A stretch of DNA of 64,000 nt from positions 152,627 through 216,626 of the forward strand of contig CAYLNL010000004.1 in NCBI GenBank assembly GCA_964385175.1, read 5' to 3'. Position numbers and translations under genes: made by a program. This DNA comes from CAYLNL01 sp964385175 (lineage in GTDB: Bacteria > Bacteroidota > Bacteroidia > Flavobacteriales > Flavobacteriaceae). Each line of letters opens with the position of its first letter. Within the stretch, counting starts at the first letter, position 1. Below the pieces are notes generated by a model that saw nothing but the letters and a program-made list of their open reading frames with translations, made no database searches and was not told where the DNA came from. Shown one piece after another: positions 51,240 to 60,461 of this stretch.

Positions 51240-52139
51240 TTATATTTCTTTTTTTGCAACGAGTTCAATTATTTTATGATAATACTCAGGAAATTCTCGC
51301 CATAGAAATTGGGCGACAAATTCTCCATTACTAAAATCGAGCTTATTAGAACCCATTAAATGAATATATTTTGAAGCATGTGCATTGTGAAAATCTGCTA
51401 ACCCGTGAAATCGCATAGTTTTGTTTACGGGAAACAGCGTTTCTACTGAATGTTTTTTTTCGTGGGCCATACATAAATATAAGTACTGTTCAAAAAAACA
51501 TGGAAATGAAGTAGTGCTTATAAATTGTCCTTTTATAGTATTGAGGTTGTTATCAACTATTTTAATAGCTTCACGGGTATATTCCTTAAAAAAATCCACG
51601 TCATTACCTCCTATTATTCCTGCATTATATTGAGATGCATCCCCGGTTTTGTTATAGTAGTTTTTAATGGCTGCCGGGACATATTTAATTTTATTAAATA
51701 TATCCTGGAGGTTGTTTTTATGAAAAAGGTCAAAATCATATTCCATTTCTTGAGCTAATAAAGCGCTTTTTTCTATCCGTTCAGGTAACCGGCCCCATAT
51801 ATATACATCCCCATCAGCATGAATAAAGGGCTCTTCCTGAATACTGTAGGCGTATATTTTTCCCAGCGCCCATATATTTTCAAACCGGCTATATTTAGCA
51901 TTCAGTTCATTTAATTTCAAAGAAACATTATCATACGGAAGCTCCATAATATCTACCAGTAGCTTTTTTCCCAACTCATCTGTTACCAGTTCCACTCGCC
52001 CGTAAAACTTCTTAAAACGTAAACAGCTCAACGCCCAGCTCATATAATTAAAGGTTCTATGGCTCCAACCGCCGGCATTATTAAAAAAATACTCTCTTGA
52101 ATAGTAGGGTTTAGACCAAAAACTTTGTACTATCTTCAT
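51240..52139 (-). CDS. DUF6734-like putative glycosyltransferase
   Basis: A 299-residue cytoplasmic protein. The start MKIVQSFWSKPYYSREYFF, the helix HRTFNYMSWALSCLRFKKFY, and EPFIHADGDVYIWGRLPERI with an Asp-Gly-Asp in a DxD-like position suggest a GT-A glycosyltransferase fold. SQYNAGIIGGNDVDFFKEYT resembles the acceptor-side block of related enzymes. I place it close to DUF6734 from memory. It overlaps the GT9-like gene by four bases. The sugar and acceptor are unknown; Ser, Thr or Tyr of the precursor or an envelope glycan are both possible. Confidence 0.55.
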   Translation of the reverse strand: MKIVQSFWSKPYYSREYFFNNAGGWSHRTFNYMSWALSCLRFKKFYGRVELVTDELGKKLLVDIMELPYDNVSLKLNELNAKYSRFENIWALGKIYAYSIQEEPFIHADGDVYIWGRLPERIEKSALLAQEMEYDFDLFHKNNLQDIFNKIKYVPAAIKNYYNKTGDASQYNAGIIGGNDVDFFKEYTREAIKIVDNNLNTIKGQFISTTSFPCFFEQYLYLCMAHEKKHSVETLFPVNKTMRFHGLADFHNAHASKYIHLMGSNKLDFSNGEFVAQFLWREFPEYYHKIIELVAKKEI

Positions 52140-53803
52140 AATTTTTGTAATTGCACTTTTTGTTGTATGTAGGGTAATACCATATTGGGAGATATATACT
52201 TAACCGGCAAACATGTTTCCTGAAATATGGAAACGCCCAAGGGAGCTTTAGGTAGCTCTATGGTCTTTACAATGTTTTGATGCTTTACAGGTATTATACA
52301 TTTCACCAAGGAGGTATGCCACCAGTAAATAGGATGGTAATTGTGCACATCAAAGCCGGTGCCTGTATATACCAGCAATAACGGGAGGTTGTCTTTTGCA
52401 ATTTTATGGTTGTTTTTCAAATAAGTATAAACCCCATTAGCTAAGTGCATAAAGCCTGTGCAGGGGCCTACTATTCCTTTAATATAAGAACTACTCAAAA
52501 TGCACATTTCTTTTCTTATTCCCATTTTATTGGCAACAAGTATTCTTTCCTGTTCCGCCTCATTAAAATATTCCTTTAGTTTCCGTTTTTTATCCTTTTG
52601 CTGGTAATCAAACAGAAGTATCTGGGTGCAGGGTAATGTTAAAATTCCTTTCATTAAATGTATTGTCGCCTCAAAATCTAAAACCTTCTCCTTCACAGAT
52701 GCTTCATCTATCAATATAAAAAGGGCGCTGCCAAAAGTATAGCCATTTTGCATAAGCCACGTATCTCCCCAGGCTCGTTCACCGTCAGAAATAGGTAATT
52801 CTTTATGTTTCTGATTTCGAATGGCTCTTAGGGTTTCAAAAGATTTATTTTTGCTTTTAACCCGACTTATTAATAGATTACTATCCCAGTTATACCTGTC
52901 ATCAATTTCGTGAGGTAGTGCATTGGGAGAAAATCTGTAGATTATTGTGTTATGAAGAAAAGTAGGTTCTACAATCCGTTTCTCTTTGAAAAAATGCAGG
53001 AATTTATAAATAACGTTGCCATGGCAGAGAATAAGATTGAATGCCGAGAAATCTATGGAATTCCAAGAATTATTTTCAAAAGATATATCATCGCCAAACG
53101 AATGTTGAAAGATTTCGTTTATTCTTTCGTAGCGTTCTTTATTAAAACAATTTATCACCACCCGGTAGTGGGGAAGTCTCTGGATAAATTCTTTTATCCC
53201 GCAGAGCCATAAATAGGCATCGCCGATAAAGAAATTCCGATAATAATCGTCCAGGATAAGAATATTTTTTAATGAGTTTTCAATGTTGCGCTCATTCTGC
53301 ATGGTGATTTCTTCCACTTCCGGTTTAAAAAAATCTTCCTGCCGCAAATTTTTAGTTCCAACGAAGATATTAGAAATTGAGTGAGGTTTTAAAGCCCCAG
53401 TAGGAAGCAACTCACTTAACCAGTTAAACAAAGAAGGTTTATAATCAAAAGACGAGTCGAAACAATATACGGGTAGTCCTTCACAATCGCCTGTTGTGTA
53501 CTTTTTTCGAAAAACAGCCATCAATTCATTTTCCATATAAGGAGTGCATATAATTATATTATATGCCATATAATCTATCTTCTCCAACGGGTTATGAGTC
53601 AACTTGCAAACCGTTTCTAATCCAATATTATCTTTCAATAAACCTTTTATATCTTCTCCGTCCCTATCATTAAGCGTTAAAACATTTTCTTTAAAGAAAA
53701 AAACAATGGAGAAAAGTTTACTGATGCGTTCAAAACTAATGCTTCCGTTTGTTACAAAATGAGAAAAGTCATATAAAATCAATACAGATTTATTACTCAA
53801 CAT
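52136..53803 (-). CDS. GT9-like (heptosyltransferase-type) protein
   Basis: A 555-residue cytoplasmic protein. The C-terminal half looks like a GT-B glycosyltransferase of the ADP-heptose type: FVGTKNLR in the middle, the late block YIKGIVGPCTGFMHLANGVY (like the GPDTGxxHLA motif) and LPLLLVYTGTGFD. The N-terminal 180 residues are a Rossmann-like region of unknown role. It overlaps the ABC transporter by 11 bases. The motif is good but the overall family is not certain, and the acceptor cannot be told. Together with the next gene it suggests a glycosylation step. Confidence 0.55.
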   Translation of the reverse strand: MLSNKSVLILYDFSHFVTNGSISFERISKLFSIVFFFKENVLTLNDRDGEDIKGLLKDNIGLETVCKLTHNPLEKIDYMAYNIIICTPYMENELMAVFRKKYTTGDCEGLPVYCFDSSFDYKPSLFNWLSELLPTGALKPHSISNIFVGTKNLRQEDFFKPEVEEITMQNERNIENSLKNILILDDYYRNFFIGDAYLWLCGIKEFIQRLPHYRVVINCFNKERYERINEIFQHSFGDDISFENNSWNSIDFSAFNLILCHGNVIYKFLHFFKEKRIVEPTFLHNTIIYRFSPNALPHEIDDRYNWDSNLLISRVKSKNKSFETLRAIRNQKHKELPISDGERAWGDTWLMQNGYTFGSALFILIDEASVKEKVLDFEATIHLMKGILTLPCTQILLFDYQQKDKKRKLKEYFNEAEQERILVANKMGIRKEMCILSSSYIKGIVGPCTGFMHLANGVYTYLKNNHKIAKDNLPLLLVYTGTGFDVHNYHPIYWWHTSLVKCIIPVKHQNIVKTIELPKAPLGVSIFQETCLPVKYISPNMVLPYIQQKVQLQKL

Positions 53804-55472
53804 GTATCTTTAAATTAGATGTAGATGCTTTTATATGAGTCGCTTCAACTATAGTACCATCCTCAACCTTATAAACAGAATCCAGTTCTTTTAGAATATT
53901 CAATCTATGTGTTATTATAATAATTATAGAATCTTGGTATTTCTCCCTGATATTATTAATTATTGTTTTCTCCAGGTTAATGTCTAAAGGCGAAGTAGCT
54001 TCATCAAATACAATAACAGACGGGTATTTTAATAAGGCTCTCGCTATGGATATTCTTTGTTTCTGACCATCTGAAATAACGGTGGCAGAATCGCTCACAA
54101 TAGTTTCTATTCCATCGCTGGCGGTACTAATAACCGATTCTAATTGAGCGTCTTGCAGTATCTTTTGAATAAGCTCATGTGCCGCTTCAGGGCTTCCGTA
54201 TTTTATATTATATAAAATAGTATCATTAAACAATTGATTTTCCTTTTCAATAAGGGCTATATGGTCGTGCCAATTAGAAATTTCCTGTATATCCATTCCA
54301 TCTGCATAAATTCCACCCTCACTCGGTTTTTCCAATTTACACAATACATTTACCAACGAACTCTTTCCGCTACCGCTTTCTCCTATTATTCCATAAATTT
54401 TACCCTTCTCAAACTCTAAACTCACATTCGTTAAAACACTTTTTCCTTTATTATAGGAAAACCCTACATTTCTGAATGAAATTTTATTAATTCGTTGCGT
54501 ATAATTGAACAAAGAAGCCGCTGTTTCATCCCCACCTTCTATATGTTTATAAATTCGTTGCATAGATATTTTAGCCCTCTCATAGTCATTAAAACTCGTT
54601 GCCAGGCTTACAGCAGGAGTATATAACCTATTCAAATACTGGATAAATGCAATAAGAGAACCTATGGTTAACACCCCTTCAAATACCATTTTTCCGCCAA
54701 AAAGCAACACAATTACAGGACCCAACGCCATTAAAAAAGTAGTTATATTTCTACTAAAAGCCTCATAGAGCGTACTCTTAGTGCTGGCGGTAACCAACTG
54801 CTTGTGCAACCCCTTGGCGTTTTCAACCTCAAAATGTAATGTTCCATACGTTACTATAACTCGTATATTCCGTATAACTGTAATAAAAAAATTATATATC
54901 TTACTATCGATATTTTGAACTTTTTCAAAATTTCTTTTTATAGGTGGGATAAATTTTTTAGTATTTATAATTATAAAAGGTACTATTAATAGGCTGATGA
55001 AAGTTAACTTAACATCCAAAGCCAACAACATAACCAATATACTTATCACCGTAAACAAATTATTAATAACATTTAATACTAAAGCCGAAAGCGTGTTTTG
55101 AATATTTCCCACATCGTTGGTTAATAAAAAAACTATTTCCCCGGGTTTTTGCTCCCTGAAAAAATCACTCTTCTTGCGTAAAATTCTTCTAAAAATATCT
55201 ACCCTTAAATCGGCTATTATTCCTTTACTAACTTTGGTATAGATAATATCAGTAATAATGGACGAAATAATTCTATATATATATATACCAATCAATATCA
55301 ACAAAAGATTCACTAAATCCTTATACATTTTATGAGGAAAAATATCATCTATTATTATTTTCAAAACGTATGGAGTTGCCAAAGCACTTACGCTAGACAA
55401 TATCATTAATGCAAAAAGAAATATCTTTTTTGTTATATAAGGTTTAATAAACGATAAAAAATATTTATGCAT
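53793..55472 (-). CDS. ABC exporter, fused membrane and ATPase domains
   Basis: A 559-residue type I exporter half-transporter; it should act as a homodimer in the inner membrane. About six transmembrane segments fill residues 1-310. The ATPase domain shows Walker A (GIIGESGSGKSSLVNVL), the signature (VISDGQKQRISIARALL, with DGQ in place of SGGQ), Walker B (VIVFDEATSPLD) and the H loop (IIIITHRLNIL). There is no N-terminal C39 peptidase domain, so it does not cleave a GG leader. It is first in the transcript and has a promoter just upstream. Export of the modified peptide is inferred from context. Confidence 0.88.
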   Translation of the reverse strand: MHKYFLSFIKPYITKKIFLFALMILSSVSALATPYVLKIIIDDIFPHKMYKDLVNLLLILIGIYIYRIISSIITDIIYTKVSKGIIADLRVDIFRRILRKKSDFFREQKPGEIVFLLTNDVGNIQNTLSALVLNVINNLFTVISILVMLLALDVKLTFISLLIVPFIIINTKKFIPPIKRNFEKVQNIDSKIYNFFITVIRNIRVIVTYGTLHFEVENAKGLHKQLVTASTKSTLYEAFSRNITTFLMALGPVIVLLFGGKMVFEGVLTIGSLIAFIQYLNRLYTPAVSLATSFNDYERAKISMQRIYKHIEGGDETAASLFNYTQRINKISFRNVGFSYNKGKSVLTNVSLEFEKGKIYGIIGESGSGKSSLVNVLCKLEKPSEGGIYADGMDIQEISNWHDHIALIEKENQLFNDTILYNIKYGSPEAAHELIQKILQDAQLESVISTASDGIETIVSDSATVISDGQKQRISIARALLKYPSVIVFDEATSPLDINLEKTIINNIREKYQDSIIIIITHRLNILKELDSVYKVEDGTIVEATHIKASTSNLKIHVE

Positions 55473-55497
55473 GCAAGTAAAATTAGAAAAATAGTAG

Positions 55498-55532
55498 CAA
55501 ATATATCAATTTAATTATCCTATTAAAAACAA
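55498..55532 (-). promoter_or_regulatory. Promoter of the peptide-maturation block
   Basis: On the minus strand TATATTTG (55498-55505) matches the -7 consensus, and TTG (55530-55532) lies 24 bases upstream, one base outside the usual 17-23 range. The ABC exporter ATG follows 25 bases later. It would drive at least the first five genes. Confidence 0.5.
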
Positions 55533-55628
55533 AGGTTACAAATTAAATCCTCGCATAAAGCGCATTTTTTCAAACCTGAGCCCCATTCAGCCAAAATTTT
55601 ACTATTTTTAGCCCCTTAAAACCAACCT

Positions 55629-56054
55629 ATGACATTCAATACTATCTTAGCCATCGCCGGTAAACCCGGTTTATACCACTTAAAAACTCAGACCCGTAAT
55701 GGTTTTGTTGCCCTTTCCCTCATAGATGGTAAAATTACAAATGTAGTTACCGGGAGAAACGAAGTAACCATGCTCTCAGATATTGCTGTATATACCCTGC
55801 AAGAAGAATTACCTCTGCGAACCGTTTTTCAGCAAATAAAAACTAAAGAAAATGGTGAAAAAACCCCTGTAACCCATAAAGACGATGCTGGTGTGTTACA
55901 GGCCTATTTTACAGAAGTATTGCCTAACTATGACCCCGATAAGGTATTTCCCAACCACATACGGAAAATAATACAATGGTATAACCTACTGTGGGATAAA
56001 AAAATATCTTTTGAAGCGGAACCTACGGGCGAAAAAGAAAATCAGCCTGCGTAA
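55629..56054 (+). CDS. DUF5606-domain protein
   Basis: A 141-residue protein of a family conserved across Bacteroidota. The start TILAIAGKPGLYHLKTQTRN and GFVALSLIDGKI match its first block, and FTEVLPNYDPDKVFPNHIRK plus IIQWYNLLWDK match the C-terminal block. The C-terminal tail is charged and variable. The function is not known. It is divergent from the peptide block and convergent with the aminotransferase gene (5 bases between stops), and marks the return to core genome. Confidence 0.85.
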   Translation: MTFNTILAIAGKPGLYHLKTQTRNGFVALSLIDGKITNVVTGRNEVTMLSDIAVYTLQEELPLRTVFQQIKTKENGEKTPVTHKDDAGVLQAYFTEVLPNYDPDKVFPNHIRKIIQWYNLLWDKKISFEAEPTGEKENQPA

Positions 56055-56058
56055 CAGA

Positions 56059-57246
56059 TTATCCCACTACTTTTTTAATCCGATTTACCGCCTCCTCCAA
56101 TTCACTTTCCGAAGCTGCATATGAAAGCCTTATACACTTAGCATCTCCAAAAGCCTCTCCTGTAACCGTAGCCACGTGCGCCTCCTCTAATAGCAACATA
56201 GAAAAATCAAAAGCGCTCGCAATCTTTCGACCCAGGATAGTTTTTCCAAGAAAATAAGATATATCCGGAAATAAGTAAAAAGCCCCGTCGGGAACCGATA
56301 GCCGAAAACCTTTTACATCTCCTAACCATTGGAGCATTTTGTCGCGCCGTCGCCGAAACTCCTCAATCATATAGGCAATGCTGCTTGGCGGGGCCTCCAA
56401 AGCTGCCATCGTAGCCCGTTGCGCAATGCTGTTAGCACCACTGGTAAGTTGCCCCTGAATTTTAGTACACGCCCGCGCTATCCATTCCGGCGCACCTATA
56501 TACCCAATGCGCCAGCCCGTCATAGCAAACGCTTTGGAAACCCCATTTACAGTAACTGTTCGCTCATACATGCCTTCCATAGACGCCATGCTCGCATGAT
56601 TGCCGGTAAAATTAATATACTCATAAATTTCATCGGAAACCACATACACGCCAGGGTATTTTCTAAGTACCGCCGCCAAGGCAGCCAACTCTTCCTTACT
56701 ATATACCGAACCGGTTGGATTACAAGGCGAACTATAAATAAACAGCTTAGTCTTGGGCGTAATAGCAGCCTCTAACTGGGCAGGCGTTATTTTAAACCCC
56801 TGTTCAATAGAAGCCGGTAATTCCACCGGTCTCGCTTCTGCTAAGCCCACAATATCTGCATAGCTCACCCAGTAAGGAGCCGGCAGCAACACCTCATCGC
56901 CCGGGTTCAACAGCACCAGCGCCACATTAGCTATAGATTGCTTGGCGCCGGTAGAAACCACAATTTGCCCTGGCTTATAAGTAAGCCCGTTATCTCGTTT
57001 AAATTTATGTATAATCGCCTCCTTCAGCTCAATATACCCATCAACCGGCGGATAGCTGTGATAGTTTTGCTGAATAGCCTGTATAGCCGCTTCCTTAATA
57101 AAGGAAGGAGGGTTAAAGTCGGGTTCGCCCAAGCTCAGGTTAATAATATCTTTCCCTTCAGCTTGCAAGGCCCGCGCGCGGGCTGCCATTGCTAGCGTAG
57201 CAGAAACAGACATGTTTTGAATGCGCTTAGATAAATGATATTCCAT
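56059..57246 (-). CDS. aspC: Pyridoxal-phosphate aminotransferase, aspartate type
   Basis: Class I/II aminotransferase of 395 residues, probably transferring amino groups between aspartate and 2-oxoglutarate. Landmarks: NLSLGEPDFNPPSFIKEAAI (substrate Gly/Pro region), STGAKQSIANVALVLLNPGD, SSPCNPTGSVYSKEEL (Asn of the active site), VVSDEIYEYINF (Asp and Tyr contacting PLP), TVNGVSKAFAMTGWRIGY (Schiff-base Lys) and the terminal CIRLSYAAS (carboxylate-binding Arg). The subgroup 1-beta form fits. The gene symbol is by homology; exact amino acid preference is not visible. It stands 15 bases from the desaturase stretch upstream of it but lacks a clear functional link. Confidence 0.88.
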   Translation of the reverse strand: MEYHLSKRIQNMSVSATLAMAARARALQAEGKDIINLSLGEPDFNPPSFIKEAAIQAIQQNYHSYPPVDGYIELKEAIIHKFKRDNGLTYKPGQIVVSTGAKQSIANVALVLLNPGDEVLLPAPYWVSYADIVGLAEARPVELPASIEQGFKITPAQLEAAITPKTKLFIYSSPCNPTGSVYSKEELAALAAVLRKYPGVYVVSDEIYEYINFTGNHASMASMEGMYERTVTVNGVSKAFAMTGWRIGYIGAPEWIARACTKIQGQLTSGANSIAQRATMAALEAPPSSIAYMIEEFRRRRDKMLQWLGDVKGFRLSVPDGAFYLFPDISYFLGKTILGRKIASAFDFSMLLLEEAHVATVTGEAFGDAKCIRLSYAASESELEEAVNRIKKVVG

Positions 57247-57261
57247 AAAACAATACTGCTT

Positions 57262-58362
57262 TTATGTATAGATTGGTTTTTTACCCAATTCTCTTAAATG
57301 CCGAAAATGACACCTAACCGCCTGGCGCGTGCTTCTATATTCATGATACGGCAAGTTAAACTCATGCGCAGTTACCTTAACAATACCCGCTATTTTTGAA
57401 TAGTGAATATGACTTATGTTCGGGAAAATATGATGTTCTACCTGGTGGTTTAAACCACCTGTAAACCAGTTAACTACCTTATTTTTAATAGAAAAATTAG
57501 CCGTAGTATATAACTGATGTACAACCCATGTATTTTTCATTGTCCCGGTTTCATCGGGTAGCGGAGTCGCTGCCTTTTCCACCACATGAGCCAGCTGAAA
57601 AACCATACTCAAAATCAACCCCGCCGTATAGTGCATTACAAAAAACCCTATCAACACCTTCCACCAGGGAATAGGTAAAAACAGCATCGGAATCACAATC
57701 CATATCCCTATATACAAAATTTTAGTAATCACCAACACACTCCACTCTGTAGCCGGATGAGGCGATTTTCCATACGAAAGTTTTCGTTTTAAATACCGGT
57801 GCATCTGGTTAAAATCAGAAGTAATAGCCCAGTTAAGCGTCAGAAGCCCATACAACAAAAAAGAATAGTAATGTTGAAACGTATGAAACCGCCTCCACTT
57901 CGCATTAGCAGAAAAACGAATCATCCTCCCCGCATCCAAATCCTCATCATGTCCATGAATATTAGTATATGTATGATGCAGAACATTGTGCTGCACCTTC
58001 CAGTTATATACATTTCCCGAAAGAATATAAATACTGCCTCCCATGAGATTATTGAGCCATTTTTTTGAAGAATACGAGCCATGATTACCATCGTGCATCA
58101 CGTTCATACCCACACCCGCCATGCCAATTCCAATACAAACCGTCAACCCCAACTGTACCCATTGACTCATGGGTAAGGTGAGAATAAAAAAGTAGGGAAG
58201 CAGGAAAATAGAAAACATAATAGCTGTTTTTAGGTACAACTTCCAATTTCCCGTTTTCTTGAGATGATTTTCTTTAAAATATATATTCACCCGTTGCTGG
58301 AGTGTTTTTAGAAAGAGAGAAGCGTCTGTCTTGGAGAATTTAATTGTGTTAGGTAACTTCAT
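57262..58362 (-). CDS. Membrane fatty acid desaturase
   Basis: Di-iron integral-membrane desaturase of 366 residues. The three His boxes are clear: HDGNHGS, HNVLHHTYTN and NHQVEHHIFPNISHIHY. The third box with QVEHH is typical of front-end or acyl-lipid desaturases, but no cytochrome b5 domain is fused. Four or more hydrophobic helices surround the boxes. I start at the ATG at 58362 (MKLPNTIKFSK), since the longer frame adds a hydrophobic stretch (MYLWFFVLNLLLINN) unlike the family. A -7 box lies 44 bases upstream. The position of the double bond it makes is unknown. Confidence 0.9.
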   Translation of the reverse strand: MKLPNTIKFSKTDASLFLKTLQQRVNIYFKENHLKKTGNWKLYLKTAIMFSIFLLPYFFILTLPMSQWVQLGLTVCIGIGMAGVGMNVMHDGNHGSYSSKKWLNNLMGGSIYILSGNVYNWKVQHNVLHHTYTNIHGHDEDLDAGRMIRFSANAKWRRFHTFQHYYSFLLYGLLTLNWAITSDFNQMHRYLKRKLSYGKSPHPATEWSVLVITKILYIGIWIVIPMLFLPIPWWKVLIGFFVMHYTAGLILSMVFQLAHVVEKAATPLPDETGTMKNTWVVHQLYTTANFSIKNKVVNWFTGGLNHQVEHHIFPNISHIHYSKIAGIVKVTAHEFNLPYHEYRSTRQAVRCHFRHLRELGKKPIYT

Positions 58363-58405
58363 GAAAATAGCGTTATTTATTAATAATAAATTTAATACAA
58401 AAAAC

Positions 58406-58413
58406 CAAAGATA
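58406..58413 (-). promoter_or_regulatory. -7 box candidate for the desaturase
   Basis: The minus strand reads TATCTTTG, an exact TAnnTTTG match, 43 bases before the chosen ATG; the box would lie upstream of the longer frame start only if that start were unused. No TTG is found at 17-23 bases. It supports the shorter start. Confidence 0.4.
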
Positions 58414-58519
58414 CAATATACTAAGCCAATAGTTGTTATAAGTACGTTAAATAAAAAAATTACTCCTGGATTTCTTACACCACATGTCGCCGTTACCTTA
58501 ACTCATTTTTCCCACCCCA

Positions 58520-59215
58520 CTATATATTTCCACTCTTCTTTATAGCCTGTAACGCCAACGAATAGGCCCACACCAACTGCTCTTCTACCCCCAGGTTTCC
58601 ATTATCAAGAACCACCGCATCTGGCGCCTGTACCAGGGGAGAACGCTCCCGGTGAGAATCTATATAATCCCGTTCTTCAATATTCTTGAGCACCTCCTCA
58701 TATTGTATAGCTATTCCCTTAGCTACCAATTCCTTATAGCGCCGTTGCGCCCGTATCTCTAAAGGGGCGGTTAAAAACAATTTTAGTTCTGCATGGGGAA
58801 AAACCACTGTACCAATATCCCTTCCATCCATTACCACTCCCCTGCCGGCGCCTGCCAATCGTTGCAGTGTCACCAGTTTTTGGCGCACCTGCGGAATGGC
58901 CGCCACCACGCTCACCTGCTCAGAAACCTCCATAGAGCGAATTTCGCGTTCCACGTTCCTGCCATTCATATAAAGAGTGGGAATGCCTCCTTCCTCGCCC
59001 AGGTGCAGTTGCAAATCTGAAAGAGAGCGTATAAGCGCCCGGGCATCTAACACTCCCTCCTTTACCAAGCCATTTTCCAGTGCAAAAAGCGTTACCGCCC
59101 GGTACATAGCTCCCGAATCTATATAAAGATACCCCAGTTTATTGGCCAATTGCCGGGCGAGTGTACTTTTACCGGTGGACGAATGCCCGTCTATCGCTAT
59201 AATAATCTGTTGCAT
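58520..59215 (-). CDS. cmk: Cytidylate kinase
   Basis: Phosphorylates CMP and dCMP with ATP. The 231-residue protein begins MQQIIIAIDGHSSTGKSTLA, with the P-loop GHSSTGKST. The nucleotide-binding block YIDSGAMYRAVTLFALENG, the CMP-binding MDGRDIGTVVFPHAELKLFL and the lid-region RRYKELVAKGI are all present. The ATG at 59215 is preferred to a TTG two codons earlier. It follows porQ with only two bases between them; the porQ-cmk order is conserved in Bacteroidota. Confidence 0.95.
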   Translation of the reverse strand: MQQIIIAIDGHSSTGKSTLARQLANKLGYLYIDSGAMYRAVTLFALENGLVKEGVLDARALIRSLSDLQLHLGEEGGIPTLYMNGRNVEREIRSMEVSEQVSVVAAIPQVRQKLVTLQRLAGAGRGVVMDGRDIGTVVFPHAELKLFLTAPLEIRAQRRYKELVAKGIAIQYEEVLKNIEERDYIDSHRERSPLVQAPDAVVLDNGNLGVEEQLVWAYSLALQAIKKSGNI

Positions 59216-59217
59216 TC

Positions 59218-60237
59218 TCAATTAAGATCTATCATAAGCCCAAAAAAACTGGTATTCGCCGCAGCGCTATAACGAGCATACGTATAATGCACCCGTATCG
59301 TATTCATTTTAACCCCGAAGCCCACTGCCAGACCCGAAAAATTTCGCTGTTCCAGTACCCGAAGCTCCTCTCCCCTTCTAAAATTATATCCCAGTCGCAC
59401 CTGGAACGCCTTGTCAGGAAACAACTCTACCCCCAGGATAGTGTGGCGGATAAATTCTTTAATAAAATTCACCTTTTCAGGCGTTTCCGAGCCGTCAATA
59501 GACTCCTCTGTATGCACCGGGTTAGAAAAGGCAATGCCCCATTCCTGCAAGTTTTCAAAAGTAAGATGCCAGCGTAACGGCACATTTGCCAACTGTTGCG
59601 ACACTCCCAAAGCCACCTCCAGCGGAAGCGGCTCCCGTTGCCCCGCATACGTGGAAAATTGCACCCCTGCATTGCGCAACACCAGCGCTGCGTGCAGCCG
59701 AAGCGAATCGTTACGGTAGAAAACTCCCGCATCGAAAGCGCCTCCCAGCGAATGATACTGCTCTAAGGTAGAAGAAATAAATTTAAGGTTAACACCCGTA
59801 TAAAAACCAGATTGGGCGATACGGTAGGCATATCCGGAAGAAACTGCTACCTCGCCGCCCGTAAATGTACCGGTAGGCTCCCCCATCTCATCCCTTCCCT
59901 CAAACTCGCCATACCCAATATAGGTAACCCCTCCGTGCAACACTCCCACCCGTTCATTCCAGCGAAATGCGTAAGCCGCCGAACCATAATTTACATCGCC
60001 CAGGTAATTCACATAACTCAGCGCTAATTGCCCAGTCATTTCCGCATTCAGCGAAGCCGGGTTAATTAACGGCTGCATAACATCATAATCATACGTAGTA
60101 AGCACCCTGCCTCCTAACGCCGCCTCCCTGGGTGAAGAAACCAGGTTGAGAAACTGATACACATACTTACCCCCTATTTGGGAGAAGCCTATCATGGGAT
60201 AAAAAAAGAGGAGGTATAAAAATGCCTTTCGGAACAT
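59218..60237 (-). CDS. porQ: Type IX secretion protein PorQ
   Basis: Outer-membrane beta-barrel protein of the T9SS attachment complex; with PorZ it helps deliver anionic lipopolysaccharide to the sortase. The 339-residue protein starts with a signal peptide (MFRKAFLYLLFFYPMIGFSQ). The characteristic block FLNLVSSPREAALGGRVLTT, QPLINPASLNAEMTGQLALS and the C-terminal TIRVHYTYARYSAAANTSFF match PorQ. A longer frame to 60321 lacks a signal peptide at its start, so I use the ATG at 60237. The next gene, cmk, is two bases away. Confidence 0.92.
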   Translation of the reverse strand: MFRKAFLYLLFFYPMIGFSQIGGKYVYQFLNLVSSPREAALGGRVLTTYDYDVMQPLINPASLNAEMTGQLALSYVNYLGDVNYGSAAYAFRWNERVGVLHGGVTYIGYGEFEGRDEMGEPTGTFTGGEVAVSSGYAYRIAQSGFYTGVNLKFISSTLEQYHSLGGAFDAGVFYRNDSLRLHAALVLRNAGVQFSTYAGQREPLPLEVALGVSQQLANVPLRWHLTFENLQEWGIAFSNPVHTEESIDGSETPEKVNFIKEFIRHTILGVELFPDKAFQVRLGYNFRRGEELRVLEQRNFSGLAVGFGVKMNTIRVHYTYARYSAAANTSFFGLMIDLN

Positions 60238-60461
60238 GCCTGCAAAATAAACAAATATAAAATGAAAACGCCCTGCGCCCATTATTATTTTTCCACCCCC
60301 TAAAAAGCCCTGTAAAGACACTGCATATCTTCAGGAGAAAGCAAAAAGCCCTAAGAAATCCATTTTTACGCATTAATGAAAAATAAATCGCCCAAAGACG
60401 TAAAAAGTACACAATAATCCGGGAGTAATAGTTGATATTAGCTTGGCAGGAAGGGAAACTA

